A stretch of DNA of 64,000 nt from Branchiostoma lanceolatum. Lineage: Eukaryota; Chordata; Leptocardii; Amphioxiformes; Branchiostomatidae. The position numbers and the translations under genes are program-made. The stretch lies in assembly GCF_035083965.1 (NCBI RefSeq), contig NC_089740.1, positions 8,863,552 through 8,927,551 of the forward strand. Reading direction: 5' to 3'. Every line of letters starts with the position of its first letter. Within the stretch, counting starts at the first letter, position 1. Shown piece after piece: positions 12,465-25,929 of the stretch. The notes below the pieces were generated by a model. That model was not told where the DNA came from. It saw nothing but the letters and a program-made list of their open reading frames with translations, and ran no database searches.

Positions 12465-15400
12465 AGTAGTACTAGCCCGTTGACCGTAAGCTCTGCTCGG
12501 AGGATAGGAAAGAGTTTGATGATACTACCATTCATAACCAGATACCGTTGTTTCTGGTTTATGGTTCCCTCTTTTAGCAAAGTACCCATTGTCTGTATGA
12601 AACCAAAACCTCAGAGTACATTAGTTTCAACAAAATGTTCCTTCCCTGTCACAGTCGTCGCACGTTCGTCATACGATCTCAAGATGAGGGCATTCTTGGG
12701 ATAGTCGTGCTTGTGTCGTAAAAAAAATCCAGCTGTCTTGTTAACCCAAAAGATCCGTGTTTGCGTTGGTTCTGTCACAGCCTGCATGAAAATTCCACGA
12801 CATCAAAATCGTACGACGGCATGGCGACCGTTAATCGGCAAATTTGAAACTTTCTAATCAACATCTGCATAGAGATTGTGCAAACTAACTAATAGCTAAC
12901 CCTGACTATGAACGCCCTTTCCATAGCCCCACTATGAATAATGTACGTGTTCTCCCGTGCGCTATCCAGTTCCTGTTGACACCTGCCCGTACTGTACACA
13001 CACCGGTCTGACCCTACACAGCCGGGATTCCAGCGCGCTGAGTTGTGTTTATGGTCGCTTCTTCAAAAGGTTGGGCTGTAGTCATCCGTGATGTCGTGTC
13101 AGTGTGGATACAACAAGGGGTAGTCTCTGACAACGCCGGCTGTAGGGGGGGTATTTGAGGGGAGTTTGGCCAACATATGGTTTCATTTGCATGTGCAGTC
13201 GTGGACTGACTTTCCTGACCAATAATTCCCCTTTTTGCCGAATTCTACCTAGATCTATACCCCCGTAAAAAGGTCTGGTGGAGGCCAGGGAAGGGAAGCC
13301 ATGTTCTGTTACAGTCGATAAATTCTTCTTTTCGTGGGTGACATCTTGTAAGTGCCCCAATTCGAATGTGCCAAGAAGTAACGTTATAGTTCGTTTTATA
13401 GTAAAGGAGTTATAGACCACATACGCACGCGTTCTGATGTACTAGCAGTCCGTAAAGCCTCAGTGCTTTCAAGAACCCGACTAATCTCCAAGCAGATGTT
13501 TGGCTACAGATCTTCTGTATATCTTTTTTGCAGAGTTTCAAATGGCTGAGTTTCAAATGGCATATCTCCCTTGTGGTGACCGTTCTACTACGTTTCTATA
13601 GCTAGCACTAGGGAGACGATGATTTTGTCGTTATATTATGATCTTTGTAGAGCTGTCCTAAACTGTGGGTGTCCTAAGGAAGTCTGTGCTTTTGTGGTGT
13701 CATTAAAGTTTGTTTCTTTGAACAGGTGGAAACTATCTACATGTACAAGGTAGTCCGGAAACCTGCCACTGGGATTGGCGATCCTAAATGGTTTATTTGG
13801 TGATAGAGGAAGAAAGGATGTGATGCAAGCCTGTCAATAGCCTGGAACTCGAGATGTGCTCATATATACCATATATCTAATGGGTTTTTATTCAGACAAC
13901 ATTAGCAGCCTAAGAGCTGAATTGCATGTTCTGTACAATAAAATAATGTTAAATTGATATGTGACACATTGACTATTATACTAACATATATAACATATGT
14001 TGGCCAACGGGTCATTGTGAGAGGGCTTGAGATTCTTCCTGACATCAAAAGCTACCTGAGACCAAAATATCAACACTGGGACAAAAACTAAAGAAACAAC
14101 AACAAAAGAATCGTAAGTTGCTGTAGTTACAATGCCAACCACAAGGAGGCTTATAATCAACCTTGAACTTCTTCTTCCTAAGGCCTACTTGCAGACCAAA
14201 TATCACAATCCATCCATAGGTTCCTAAGTTGCGCTGACCACAAATATTTGGAAATACAGTCAGAAAGGCACACAAACACACACGCTCACACGACAAACAC
14301 ACACACACACATACACACAACAATACCTCCATTTTAGATAATGATAATGAAACATGGAAGTAACCGATGAGCCTGCCCCAGAGACTACCCAGAGTATGTG
14401 ACCCGTGGAGCAGGTGTCTCCGTTTGGCTCAACCTGTCATCACAACATGGCGGATCTAAAACAACAACACACAAAATGGCCGCTCGACTATCTCTCCACA
14501 TCCCAACCTCCTCCAGGCTTAGTTAGAACAACAAACAAGACAAAACTGTTATGATAGCTGAAAGTGTGGGAACGTGTACATCATTAGGGAGATCGTTAGT
14601 GATGTTATAAGATATTCAGAGATCGTAACAGTCTAATTTGTCTCTTACACTCTACCTCCCCCAAGTAGAGAATGTTAATTTGGATTCTTTTTATGCCTTG
14701 AAAGGATTTCGATACGATATTTATGCTTTCTTTCTGACTCAATTATCTGTATCCACGTCGATGACAGAATTAGCTCTCCAGTAATCTTCAAGCATAAGTT
14801 GGAGAGAGAAATAGTTGCCTTCTTCTGAATGCCTCACTTCCTCACAGCCGTTCGCTTCAATAAGGTTCAATTACTTCAAATGTCTCGGTGTTAGGAAATT
14901 TATAGCGCCCCCTATATCTACGTTTCTGATTTGCACTGCACATCTTGACCTTCAAAACTTGTGATAAAAGCCGTAAAAACACTCAACCCTACAACACTAA
15001 GGACTATTTTCTATTCTACTTGGACGGGAAGGGATTTTTGTCATTTCCAGCAAATTACCACTTACTTTGGGAACTGTCAACATGTTTGCGTGTGCAGCTT
15101 ACAAAAGGCCGAGTTGGCAAAACATTGACTGGCATTTTTCACTGTCCGTACCCTCTGCCCTTGAATCTTACACAAACCTTTCTTTGGTGAATCATTATCG
15201 TTATGCGAAACTTCACTTCCTGACTACCGTTACGGTGGTTCAGGTTCGAGTGACAGGTAATGCTTCATAGATCAAAAGGTTAAGGGTTCCAATCGAGACG
15301 GTTGTCGCTTGCCAGATTGTGTAACAGTCTTCAGGTGTATATCACAGGATGTCGAAGGTTATCAGTCAACAGTGACATCTAGCGACTATGTTTGGCACGA

Positions 15401-16270
15401 CACCATTGTGAATCGCAAGTTCCCTGAATTACAAATGGCGATAACTGATACTGATACTAGTAACATTGTTATCGGTCACTTCATTGTATTCACTTGACTG
15501 TTTGTATGTAAAGATGTAGTAGACCTTATGAAAGTCGCTGTACTTTTGTTGTGTCAACAAAGATTTCTTGAAAATGTAAAATGACGACGATGTAAGATTA
15601 AATTTCTTTAAAAAGTGTTAAAGTTATAACAGTAGTAAACATACCACACTGTATTTATAGAAAAGCACGATATCAATCATTAAATACTTCTGGACCTGCC
15701 TTTGGTGCCCAGAACTGTAGATATACGTATCTAAATACTGAGTTCCCAAAAGGCTTATAATATCAATTACTTAGAATGTATAATCAGATGTATGATTCAA
15801 AGTGTTTGAAATAACTTTCAAAATCTTACAAGCCCATCCAATGTTAGACAATCCATTCACACTTCATAACTTAAAAGACAAATAAAACAGAAAATATGTG
15901 TTTTGAAAAACTGTTTATTAGAAATTTCCTGATCTTCTGAACAAACAAAATGGCATACACAACAATTACAATGTGGAACAAATCATGATCTTATTCGTCA
16001 CTCAATATCAACTATCCTATAAATCAGATTCAGATCTGAAAATCACACATAATACCGAAATTCACACTTTTGAAATTTTCAAAGACAATCACATAACCCA
16101 GTGAGTCTACGATTGAATATCGCTACAATCTACTACTCACAACAGCAAACTTGGATATGATTTTACTGACTTCAGATGACAGAAAATCCTACCGAAACAC
16201 TAGTGGTAAACATAGCAGAGCATTCGAAGAGCGGTACGTTCTGAAACAGTTTATAGTAAAGAATGAAGAA
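12465..16270. other. Non-genic stretch
   Basis: No exon is supported on either strand. It holds a short CA run at about 14275-14322 and a weak tRNA-like B box (GGTTCCAATCG, about 15286). The 112-codon minus frame at 13082-13420 has no recognisable domain or splice context. Confidence 0.4.
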
Positions 16271-16280
16271 AACTGAATCG

Positions 16281-16905
16281 AGGAGGCTTTATATGGGTTC
16301 TATATAAAACCTCCTTGATAGAATGTAGAATCAAATCAACATGGTGTGTTAAGCGGAAGGGCGGTCATACTGGCTATACAGATACAGAATCACAGTTTAT
16401 AACAAAGAATACAGAAAACAGTCCTGTAGAATCAATGATGTTTAATAGAATCAAGGAGGTTTTATATGGGTTCTATATAAAACCTCCTTGATAGAATGTA
16501 GAATCAAATCAACATGGTGTGTTAAGCTGAATGGCGGTCATACTGGCTATACAGATACAGACAGAATCACGGTTTATAACAAAGAATACAGAAAACAGTT
16601 CTGTAGAATCAATGATGTTTGATAGAATCAAGGAGGTTTTATATAGGTTCTATATAAAACCTCCTTGATAGAATGTAGAATCAAATCAACATGGTGTGTT
16701 AAGCCGAAGGGCGGTCATACTGGCTATACAGATACAGAATCACAGTGTAACAAAGAATACAGAAAACAGTTCTGTAGAATCAATGATATTTGATAGAATC
16801 AATGAGGTTTTATATAGGTTCTATATAAAGCCTCCTTGATAGAATGTAGAATCAAATCAACATGGTGTGTTAAGCCGAAAGGTGATCATACTTGCTCTAC
16901 AGATA
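16281..16905. repeat. Tandem array, four units of about 174 bp, each with a hairpin
   Basis: Units start near 16281, 16455, 16631 and 16803. Each contains an inverted repeat, AGGAGGTTTTATAT, a short loop (GGGTTCT or AGGTTCT) and ATATAAAACCTCCT, followed by TGATAGAATGTAGAATC and AACATGGTGTGTTAAGC. Units differ by a few substitutions. The array lies just beyond the 3' end of the GPI-anchored Ig gene. A related hairpin (AAGGAGGTTAAAATAAG and its inverse) is present singly at about 17819-17855, inside that gene. Confidence 0.85.
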
Positions 16906-17020
16906 CAGAATCACAGAAAATTTAACAGCGTTTCTAACGAAACCTTTCTTATGTGATCAATTCAAAGACAGATGTCATCAGTAGGTGAAATGTAGCCTCG
17001 AGCTTTTCATTTTCAACTTC

Positions 17021-17026
17021 TTTATT
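17021..17026 (-). terminator. Poly(A) signal AATAAA of the GPI-anchored Ig gene
   Basis: AATAAA on the minus strand lies 50 bases after the stop codon at 17076-17078. It gives a compact 3' UTR ending before the tandem array. Confidence 0.6.
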
Positions 17027-17075
17027 GAAGACAAGTCTTCTCTCGCTGTTGTCACAGAATTACATGTTGATGACG

Positions 17076-20000
17076 TCAAGAAAGGAAGACCGGAAGCAGA
17101 AGACTGCCGATGAGCAGCAGCATGATGGGAAGCCCCGTGGCACGCATGACGTCACTTCCGCTGATCTGTCGTTCTGACAAAGGATGACGTAAAAATCGTA
17201 ATGACCACATCGCATTTTTCAGGGGGAAAGGCCGAATGTAGCACTAACTATCAAAAAAATAAAACAATGTTGCTTCAATGTATCATGGCAAAGTAGGGGT
17301 GGGTACCGGTACATAAAATTCAGGTCCGGCCCAGGTCCAGGTTCAGAGGGTCAGGTCCAGGTCCGGACCTGTACCTGTACCTGATTATACTAGTGTCACA
17401 GTACATCATATTTTGGAGAGCGAGACACACGTAAAAGTCTCCAAACGTCATGTCTGGAACGATATAATTTCTTAGGTTTGCACTTTGTCTCAAAATTATA
17501 ACTATACTCTCCTCGCCGTCTGTTTACTCATCCTTAAGTGTTTCTATATATGATTCGCAGCTAACGTCTTCGAAAACGAGTCGTTAAATCTGCTGTTTTG
17601 TATTTTCTTAGACCAGTTATGTGGCCGCCTGCTGGTAGCCTGGTACTATGAATTTTCTAATCGGTCCATAGGCCGGTCCACTGATTTTTTACGAACCGGT
17701 TTTTTTTTACCGGTCCATTAAGAAATACCGGTTTTGTACCGGTACACGGTACCGGTACCCACCCCTAATGCAAAGTGATCCGTGAAAAAGGACTATAGGA
17801 TACAATGTTGCTTCAACCCAAGGAGGTTAAAATAAGACTTATTTTAACCTCCTTGTTCAACCCCACCTCAATGCATAGCAATGTTCATGAGCCTTTTCAC
17901 GGATCCACTTTTGTATTCTGGGAGACGCGGGGCACTATGGGTAGCATGCGGCGCATGCGTACTGTGTCCGGCCTGATCCAAAGTTGTCACAGTGCCAGCA
18001 TCTCTCAGTATGCAAAGTAATCCGTGAAAAGGGACTATGGGATAAAAATGTGAAGTTTTTTTTCTCCATGTAAATGTGTTCCAGATGTGCGGTCGTTCCA
18101 GCAACACCGTCGTTGCCAGCCGTTTTTCTGTTTATTTACTTTATGTTTAAAAAAACTTTTGCCTATGTACGAACGGTGAGCCTATTTTACTTTTGCCCAC
18201 GTTATAACGATCATATATGCTTGGATGCAAAACTAGGAATACCTCTAACTCTAATACAATGCACAGTACTAATGCCAAATGTAGTGCCTAATAATGATGA
18301 CAAATCCTGGTTGGGTTTAAATGGTTAGTATATGTAACTCAAGGCACCGCCACCGCAAACAAGCGCGAAGAACACAGCAAACCAAGGGCAAATTGTGTTA
18401 AAGGGTTCTTGTGCAGCGGACAACTTTCATTGACCTTCGACCTCGATCTGTGTGCTGTAGAGGAACCGTACCTTCTTCTTTTGTGCGAACCAGCAAGATA
18501 TACACTTACTTTTGCTTGTAGAAGGCATTTCTACACGTATGCATGCGTTTACAATTCAAATCCTACTACAACGAATTCTGTCGTATTACAAAGTTCTAAT
18601 AACTACTGTCATTTGACATTGAAATTCAAAATGGCGGAAGGTCAACGAAAGTGTTCCATTGGTAAGTAAGGTTAACGTTACCTGATTCAGTCGTCATGCT
18701 TGGAGTGGTGTAACCTGTTAATCGTTTGATCGATAATTTCATAGTCAATAATTATCTTACACCTCACCTATCAACATAACCCAACACGTTGACATTCCTT
18801 TTGAGGGTCAAACTTTTCTCCTAGCTGTTAGACTACTCATAGCTACATGGCTCTCTTTTCCAATAGTGTATTTGTAGTCATATGAACAGGAGACAGTGTA
18901 ATGGTAATGTGTGATGCACCAGCAATAGCTACCTGTGTTCCACGTGTATTCTGTGGTCGCAATACAAATAAGATGAAATTTTAAAAAAACCCATAAAATC
19001 CATATGTTGGTCGTTTAAGTATGTGCAAAGTCTAAATGTGAAGCATTTTCTAAAGATCCTATTTAGCTGGACATGCCAGATATCTGCGTCTGCATACAGA
19101 AGAAGCACAAGACTATGACTCTGCTCTTTCGCCATCTCAAATCTACACACTCCACTTCAAGGCATTGGCCTCTCCATGGAATTTTGTTTGGAGATTGATG
19201 TAGTTATAGCCAAAGCACACAAAGAGACACACATTTTAGAAACCAGTTATAAGCTAGCCTCAAAAGCAGGCTTACGGGTTGGACTATTTTTACTTATCAT
19301 GTGCTAGTTTCTAACAGTATAACACTTATGATCGTGCAGTCTCGGTTTCCAATAATCTGCTGTCATGGCCCAACCTGTAGATCTGCTAAGGAGGCTATTA
19401 AACAAGCTGAAGCGGGGGAAAAAGCATGTACCTTTCATGGAGATGCTTATAAACTCGGAGTCGACTCCGTAGCCATTGTCTGCCATGCACATGTACCTGA
19501 GGATGGATGTACGTGCGACTGGGTTACTTGACAACGGTTGCTAGGCGAAGTATGTTACAGGTTGGGTTTAAATGTTCGTAAAAGAACCCAGCACACTAAT
19601 ATAGGGAATAGTCACAGAAGCAGTGGATTGCTCATTCCTTGACAAAGAAGCTGATCAGTCGAAAATTTGGGTAAGTCCAGTTTGTTGTGTTGCCAATTAC
19701 TTTTCAACCTTGATAGAGAAGAGTAGGGATGACCTGGTGTGCTTTGCTAAAAACATGAGCCGCAGCTAAGCCGCATTGCACCACTTAATCATGCTTAACC
19801 TTACCTTAACCATGATTGTTAAAAAGTAGGTACATGTCGCTTTAACATAATAACATTATTAGACTAATAATAACATTATTAGACTGTCGCTTTAACATAA
19901 TAACATTATTAGACTAAGTTTAAATGTCACGTGCTAGAAAGGCAGGTTAAAAAGAATACTTACGTTCCTATATCTGCTTGGGTCATGTTGGTAATTTCCA

Positions 20001-23000
20001 ACACCGCCCCGTGTGAGACGTCACCGTTTGGGAGAGTCCATGTGAAGTTGGAGGGGGGATGGCTGTCAGCGCGACAGGTGGACATCATCTTCTCTCCAAC
20101 CTCCACATCGTACGGTCCTCCACTCACGGTGATGGAGGGTGGCACTGAGAGCGGAAAACAATAAACATATGAAATATGATAGCATAATAAAGTCCGTTCG
20201 TCATTTGGTTCCCTCACCTTCCTTTACGTTTGGGACCGCAATTGTTAGCAGCGACACCTAGCTGTAGTGCGATATGAACCAGTCAGAATTGCCATGAGGA
20301 AGGTGACATTATTTTACTTCTTGGTTGTTGATAAAGAACCTTGTTAGTCACTCATTTACTAACCTGATGAAAATTATTCTCTGATACAAATGATGATGTC
20401 ATGCAATTGCCAGTATACATTTCAGAAATGTTAGGAGAGCTGTCTTCATGTAATTCTAATTTGATAAATTCTGATTGAAACCCTAATATATTCAGTTTTA
20501 CTTTCCACAAGCTAATATGTCTTTTAATTAAACAGTTTTTTCAATGTTTGATATATTGTTGGTCAATTGTGTGACATAAGTAATAAACTGAAGTAATATC
20601 GGACTTGATCAGTGATACCTAACGAAAGACCCAGCCCAGGAAAAACTCACCGAACACGACCAGCTGATCCCGCCGTCCATCGCCACTTTGGCCTCCTGCT
20701 CCGATCTCGCTTACGCTGCAGTAATACTCTCCTTCGTCAGACACTCTGAAAAACATAATGTCATATAATTATTAACCTTCCTACTCAACTGTACTGCCAA
20801 TGGACTGACCCTGGATTTTTCGCTCACTGCCCTTGTAGAAGTGTGCAGAAAACAGTATTACAATATCTACCCCTCTGATTTCTACAACCGGTACAATAGC
20901 CACATGGTTAGGGTTCTAGCCTGGCATTCGGGAGATTTGCGCGTTGTACTCACTTAGAAAATATGGCAATAATCTTTTTTTCTGCTTAGCGCCCATGGCA
21001 GCACTTGTGGTACATGTAGATGACATACACTGTAAACAGAGATGGGAGCTGCCCCTTATTCAACGAAAGGTGTGGGAATGATTTTTACTTTTGTTTGTTT
21101 GTTTGTTTATCTATATCTCCATAAGTGAATGCATTCACTATTCTTCCACATGAAATAAACTAAAATGAATCAAATGTACCAACTAAAATGTAAAGCGAAA
21201 TATATAACTGAAGTTTGAAGAAGGTAAACTCAAAATCGGAGCTAGAGGTTTTTGATCAGAGGGACTTTTAACTTCTGCTTTGTGATTTCTATCACTACAT
21301 GTACCTCTCCTTGTTGTACGTACCGGAGGTTCAGGATCTCCAGATTCCTGTTGTTTACAAATTGGACGTCAGCGCGGCCTGCCAGGTCACCGGTAAAGGC
21401 TACTTCTTGGCCTTCGACTCCCGACAAGAAGTTCATGACCGACGTCTCGCCCTTGTACCTGCAATCAGTGACAGGAGAAGAAATGACAAAATGTACCCCC
21501 TAAAAAATCTTCTTCAGCCCCTGCAGTTCTAGAAAAGCTGCTGAGGCCTAGCAAAAAAATAATTTTGTTTCCGGTTACTAGTACTGTCCTGAAAAAAATT
21601 GGGTTGGTAGGTAGAGATTCTCTTTTTTTATAGATTTCGGCCCAAGTGATCCAACAAATACAGCTTAGCACATCAGACACTGGTATTTTCAACATCATTT
21701 TGTAATTGTACAGATATACATTGCACAAACACAGATATATTAATAAACTGAACGAAGAAGTACAAGAAAAAGAACATCATTGCATGGTCTATGTCAGTAC
21801 AGAATGTAAACATATTCTATAAAAGCTTTAGATGACTGAGTTGTTTCAAGTATTTGATAAGTCCGAAAGAAAGACTCATTTTCATTACACCACACACACC
21901 GCCTAACCTCCATAAGATACTACTAGTAGTAGTTTTGTTCTTACCAGTTGATAACGTATGTTGCCGCGCTGATCGGAAAGGTGCACTCGAACAAGTGGCT
22001 TTGGCCTTGCTGCTTGCTGACTTCCTCCGCAGCGACTGAAATATATGGGAACGTTAAAAAGAAGTCGAACCCAATATCAAAGTTAGAATTTAGTGTCAAT
22101 ACTTAGGCTAGAGTAGTCACATGCTATATTATCACCCATTATCTGTCCGTCCTTTTCTTCATGTTACATGTACTTGCAATTAGCCTCCGGGTAAGAGCTT
22201 GCAATAAACTTATTATTATTTTTAATGTTACTGGCTATGTGTCCCAGGCCATCGCGTGCAGGAACAACTATTATATGCTCTCGTTCTTCCCTCGCACCAT
22301 CAGAGAGTGGGATGAACTTGAGCCTGGTGTGGCGGAGGCGGGGTCCCTCTCCCAGTTCAAAACTAAACCGACGAGGACCCTGCTGCATTGAGCCACCCCA
22401 CACACGTCCTTGCATACATGTAAATATTGCTATAGCACACTAAATCCACTTGTGCTGCCTTTTGCAAAAACACAAAATCAGTTACCTACGGTCCTTAGTG
22501 TTCTTACCTTTATTTTTCCTTTGTTTATCGGTCATTTGTTTTGTAACTAACACTTGTACACGCGCAAACTGCTAATGATCTCATTTTTACGAGGCTAAGC
22601 ATAAAGAAGAAGATGTGTCCACCTACACTGAATATTTTGAGAGATTTCTGGAATCACTTAGAAAAATGTACTTTGGGGGATTCTTTGCTGGAATTTGATA
22701 TCTCGAAACACCCCTACAGAGCCTCTCTATTAAGCATTAAATCTTACAAAATCTTATGAAAATCTTGTAAGTTAAGAAAGACACCAGCAGTAGGCATATC
22801 TAATCTGTAAGTTCTGTCCTATGACTCGAAACGCTGAAAAATTAGTTAATGTTTTTGGATTGTTTAAGGCTTTAGAAGTGGAAAGCATCGTTGGGAGATA
22901 CAAAAACTATAAAAGTTTCAGTGCATTTTAGGTCTTGAGTACATTTCTTCTTTTTTCATCGTGTTGAATATTTTCTTCTTAGCTGATGGAAAACATTGTT

Positions 23001-25927
23001 GCTGTTTGTTTTTTTCCATTCATAAACACCTTTTGCAAATTTCCTACTTCCGATTTTCAGCCCACCTCCTCACGACTCTCCCTTCATTGTTGAAACAATG
23101 ACCTTGCAGTCAGAACAGTCTAGAATAATGCGCCATTTTCATTTCAAAAAAAGGACAACAAGATTCACTTAACTGTCCTTTTTTTCACTAATATGATCTC
23201 CTCATAAAGTGCACAAAAAACAAAATTATTGTGACTTCTAACATTTTCCCCTACTATAGAAGAAATCAGTCAATTTGGTTCGATTAGTTGTCCGCCATGT
23301 TTTTTCAGTGGTACGCCCTTGAAATGAACGTTGGTGACCTCAGATTAGGTTACACGCGTTCGCGCCACGCCACAAATTTTGGGCATGACGTCATCCTATC
23401 AAACAATCACGTTTTTACAAAACATATTGATATCTCTTTATCACTATATGTTCGTAATATGCTATCTTTTTCTACCCGAATATTCATTTCCCGAAATTCA
23501 CTACACAGTTTTTAGGAAAAGACCAATTTTGTAGAACATGTGCTCGGTGAAACTGGCTATTGAAAAGGATATAGTTACATTTTGTGAAATGTATACACTG
23601 AGGGGGTGGAGGGGGAACGGGAAGAAAGAGCGTAAGAAACAACTGACTGATGTTGTTTGCTTTGGTGTATCGCCTGAGAAAGATCTGTTCCTGATATCGT
23701 CTGCGCCAACAATTGTACCGGGAACGTTACACAAGCTTTTGTTGAAGGTTAGGAGAAGTGGATGGAAGAGGATTTTTTTCTGGACATACAGTTCTTGGTC
23801 TCACATCTAGTGATGACATTCTTGTTACCATCTCGATCAGAAAGAAAGAAGATGTAGAACATTCTCCGGGTATGTTCTACGTCTTCTTTCTTATATCTTA
23901 CCAAAGTCTGGGGCCCTCTCTCTACAATGCTACTACCGTCAAACTGACCATAGTGACCACTCAATAGTCACAGCAGACAAAACTCAAAACTCAGACCAGA
24001 GACCACATTTGCTGCGGTCACAATTTTTGCTAAGGACTCCTTTTTTTTCTTAAGGACCAATTTTGCTAAGGGCGTGGGACACCCTACGGCTACCGGGCCG
24101 GTCCCCGGGGTGACTTTGACTCAGACTTAAAATCAACCTGGTACCCGGCATCATTGATGTTTCTGACCTAGGATGAAGAGATGCTGCTACAGTAAGAATT
24201 AGTTCAGTGCTGAGATGAGATGAGTGGCCCCCTACGGTCTTGCACTGAGCGAATTAGTTTTTTAAAAAAATTATAAGAAATAGACGCCGTACGCTAACCA
24301 CTACCCCCTCCTGGCAGTCCACCGGAACAAATTTGTGGCTTCGGGGTCCGGCAGGGGCTACACCCCTATACGGGTACAGGTGCAAATGTGACCGAAGCAT
24401 ATCACGGGGTTAACTCTAGGCAAAGCCTTGTTATTCCACTCACAATGGGCTAATAGGATCAGAGATTTAATCCGTGGAACCAAGTTTTCAAAGGGTACGT
24501 GGCTTTGAATATATACAGTATTTGAAAAGTTTACAGAGCGGTAAAAACAGCGTATCGGGGAAGCAAAGATTGTCAAAAACGTTGAAACCAATTTCATATA
24601 TTTCATATCAATCACTTAGGTCGGTAACGCCTTTTCCTGAATCTAATATGAAGGAATTTTTCACGACGTTAAGCTCGATAGGGAAGAACATACACATTTA
24701 TTTGTAACTCTGTGTTCAGGTACCATTCATCATTTAAATTCAATTCTGAGTTACCATTTCTGATATCTTCTAATCTACCAGAAATGCTTTTTTTTGGTCT
24801 TACGTACCCCAACATGCTTCTCTGACCAGGAAGACACGAAAAGCTGCATCAAGATGGAATCGCACACTGATTACAAAAATCTTGGGCAAGACACGTAAGG
24901 AGATAGGAAACAATCTGAACCATCGAACCGTTTCTTTTGTTGGGGATTACGGTCTAGTTAGTTGTAAGAGGCTCTATCGGGGTCAAATGCGTCCATGCAT
25001 GGAGCAAAAACAAAACCATTCCCTACTGTATACGTAGACTACACTACCACATGTATAGCCCTTATCTTATCTTACGGTATTTGTACAACTTTGAAGAAAC
25101 AAACGGACGAGGGGAAAGGAGAGCAAAAGCAAACGAAATTTGAGAGAAAACGCCAATATAACCGATACGTGGTGCCATACGTTGTCTATGGTCTAGCGAT
25201 TACTGCATTCCAATACGGCTTAGAGGGGGCCTGAGCAAACTTCTTAACGGGTTAATATATAGCTTAGAATGGCCCTTGTGGGTGAAACAACCGTGATTAT
25301 GTATTGGTTTATCCTTGGTGTTTTGTAGATGTGCATGATAAAGCTAGCATATTGACACTCGTACAGATCAGAAATATTTGAAAAGCAGAAAACATTTTCA
25401 ATGTTTTTCCTCATTCTAGCAGGCAAAATGCATACGGTGCTATATTGCTTTATCTAGCCATATAAGAAGAACAAAAACCTGCTGCTGTTGATGGTTGAAA
25501 TAAAGTTCTTCTACATAGCCATTGATCTGCAAGGCTAGAGACAAATCTACTTTTGCATGGCGCTCAAAATAGGACGTGGGAGGGGGGCACAAAAAGTGAA
25601 ACTTATTTTAGTTTTTACGTCAAACAAAAATAAGTTAGAAAGCTGGAAGACATAATTCATTATTTGATTTCTAGTAATTCTATAAGAAAATGTATGTATT
25701 AAGATAAATGTGGGTTTTCAACAGTTTAAAATTCATTTTTCTAACCGCACAGTGTGCGCGATGTTGACTACATACAACGGTCTCAAAACCCCGCCATTTT
25801 TACTTCAAGCACCTGTTCCGCACTACTACCTGTATAAGGTGCGTTTCCTCAGGTGAGGACAGGTAAGACAGCAGGTAAGCTCACCTGTAGCCACAAAGAT
25901 CACCGCAAGGACACCTCGGAGCAACAT
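17076..25927 (-). CDS. GPI-anchored two-domain immunoglobulin-superfamily protein, 235 aa
   Basis: Seven exons join in phase: 25927-25885, 22035-21945, 21458-21324, 20745-20651, 20144-19964, 19496-19432, 17173-17076 (708 nt including stop). Residues 1-15 are a signal peptide (MLLRGVLAVIFVAT). A V-type Ig domain follows: Cys32, Trp45 and the VSDEGEYYC motif ending in Cys99. A C2/I-type domain has Cys145, Trp157 and ADIGTYMC ending in Cys185; N-glycosylation sites are NFT and NMT. The C terminus is a short linker with small residues (SGSD, 208-211), a spacer, then a purely hydrophobic tail (217-235) ending at the stop with no cytoplasmic charge. That pattern is a GPI-attachment signal. Introns split the V domain twice, once inside the invariant Trp codon. 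The likely role is cell-surface recognition or adhesion; the ligand is unknown. The first intron (3.8 kb) holds a LINE remnant and a short hairpin. Confidence 0.87.
17293..17768. mobile_element. hAT-like MITE with GGGTACCGGTAC termini
   Basis: The left end TAGGGGTGGGTACCGGTAC is mirrored at the right (GTACCGGTACCCACCCCTA). Flanks TGGCAAAG and ATGCAAAG resemble a decayed 8-bp duplication, as hAT elements make. The interior holds repeated CAGGTCC/GGACCTG palindromic segments and ACCGGT motifs. It lies in the last intron of the GPI-anchored Ig gene. The superfamily is inferred. Confidence 0.6.
19810..19915. repeat. Short tandem repeat (TAACATAATAACATTATTAGAC)n
   Basis: Units containing AATAACATTATTAGACT are repeated three times with the spacer GTCGCTTTAACAT repeated twice, immediately before the fifth-exon donor of the GPI-anchored Ig gene. 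No function is evident. Confidence 0.6.
22225..22395 (+). mobile_element. LINE 3' remnant (reverse-transcriptase C terminus)
   Basis: The plus-strand frame reads FFPRTIREWDELEPGVAEAG followed by SLSQFKTK, the pattern that ends many non-LTR retrotransposon polymerases (arginine-thr-x-x-x-trp, then x-SL-x-x-FK). It lies in the first intron of the GPI-anchored Ig gene, antisense to it. Only about 60 residues survive. Confidence 0.6.
23842..23892. repeat. Perfect-length short hairpin, 21-bp stem
   Basis: The arms AAGAAAGAAGATGTAGAACAT and its inverse at 23872-23892 pair with a single mismatch, separated by a 9-base loop. It sits in the first intron of the GPI-anchored Ig gene. The fold is shorter than a usual metazoan pre-miRNA, so a microRNA is not claimed. 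Confidence 0.5.
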
Positions 25928-25929
25928 CT

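Noticed and set aside
13082-13420. 112-codon minus-strand frame
   Set aside because: No recognisable domain, no credible splice sites, and composition compatible with chance.
19301-19531. Cys-rich 76-codon plus-strand frame, possibly spliced to a start at about 18631 (MAEGQRKCSI then GTAAGT)
   Set aside because: The minus strand of the same interval is the second half of the C2-type Ig domain (YMCMADNGYGV) with correct splice sites and phase, so the plus frame is an antisense shadow. The upstream start alone is insufficient.
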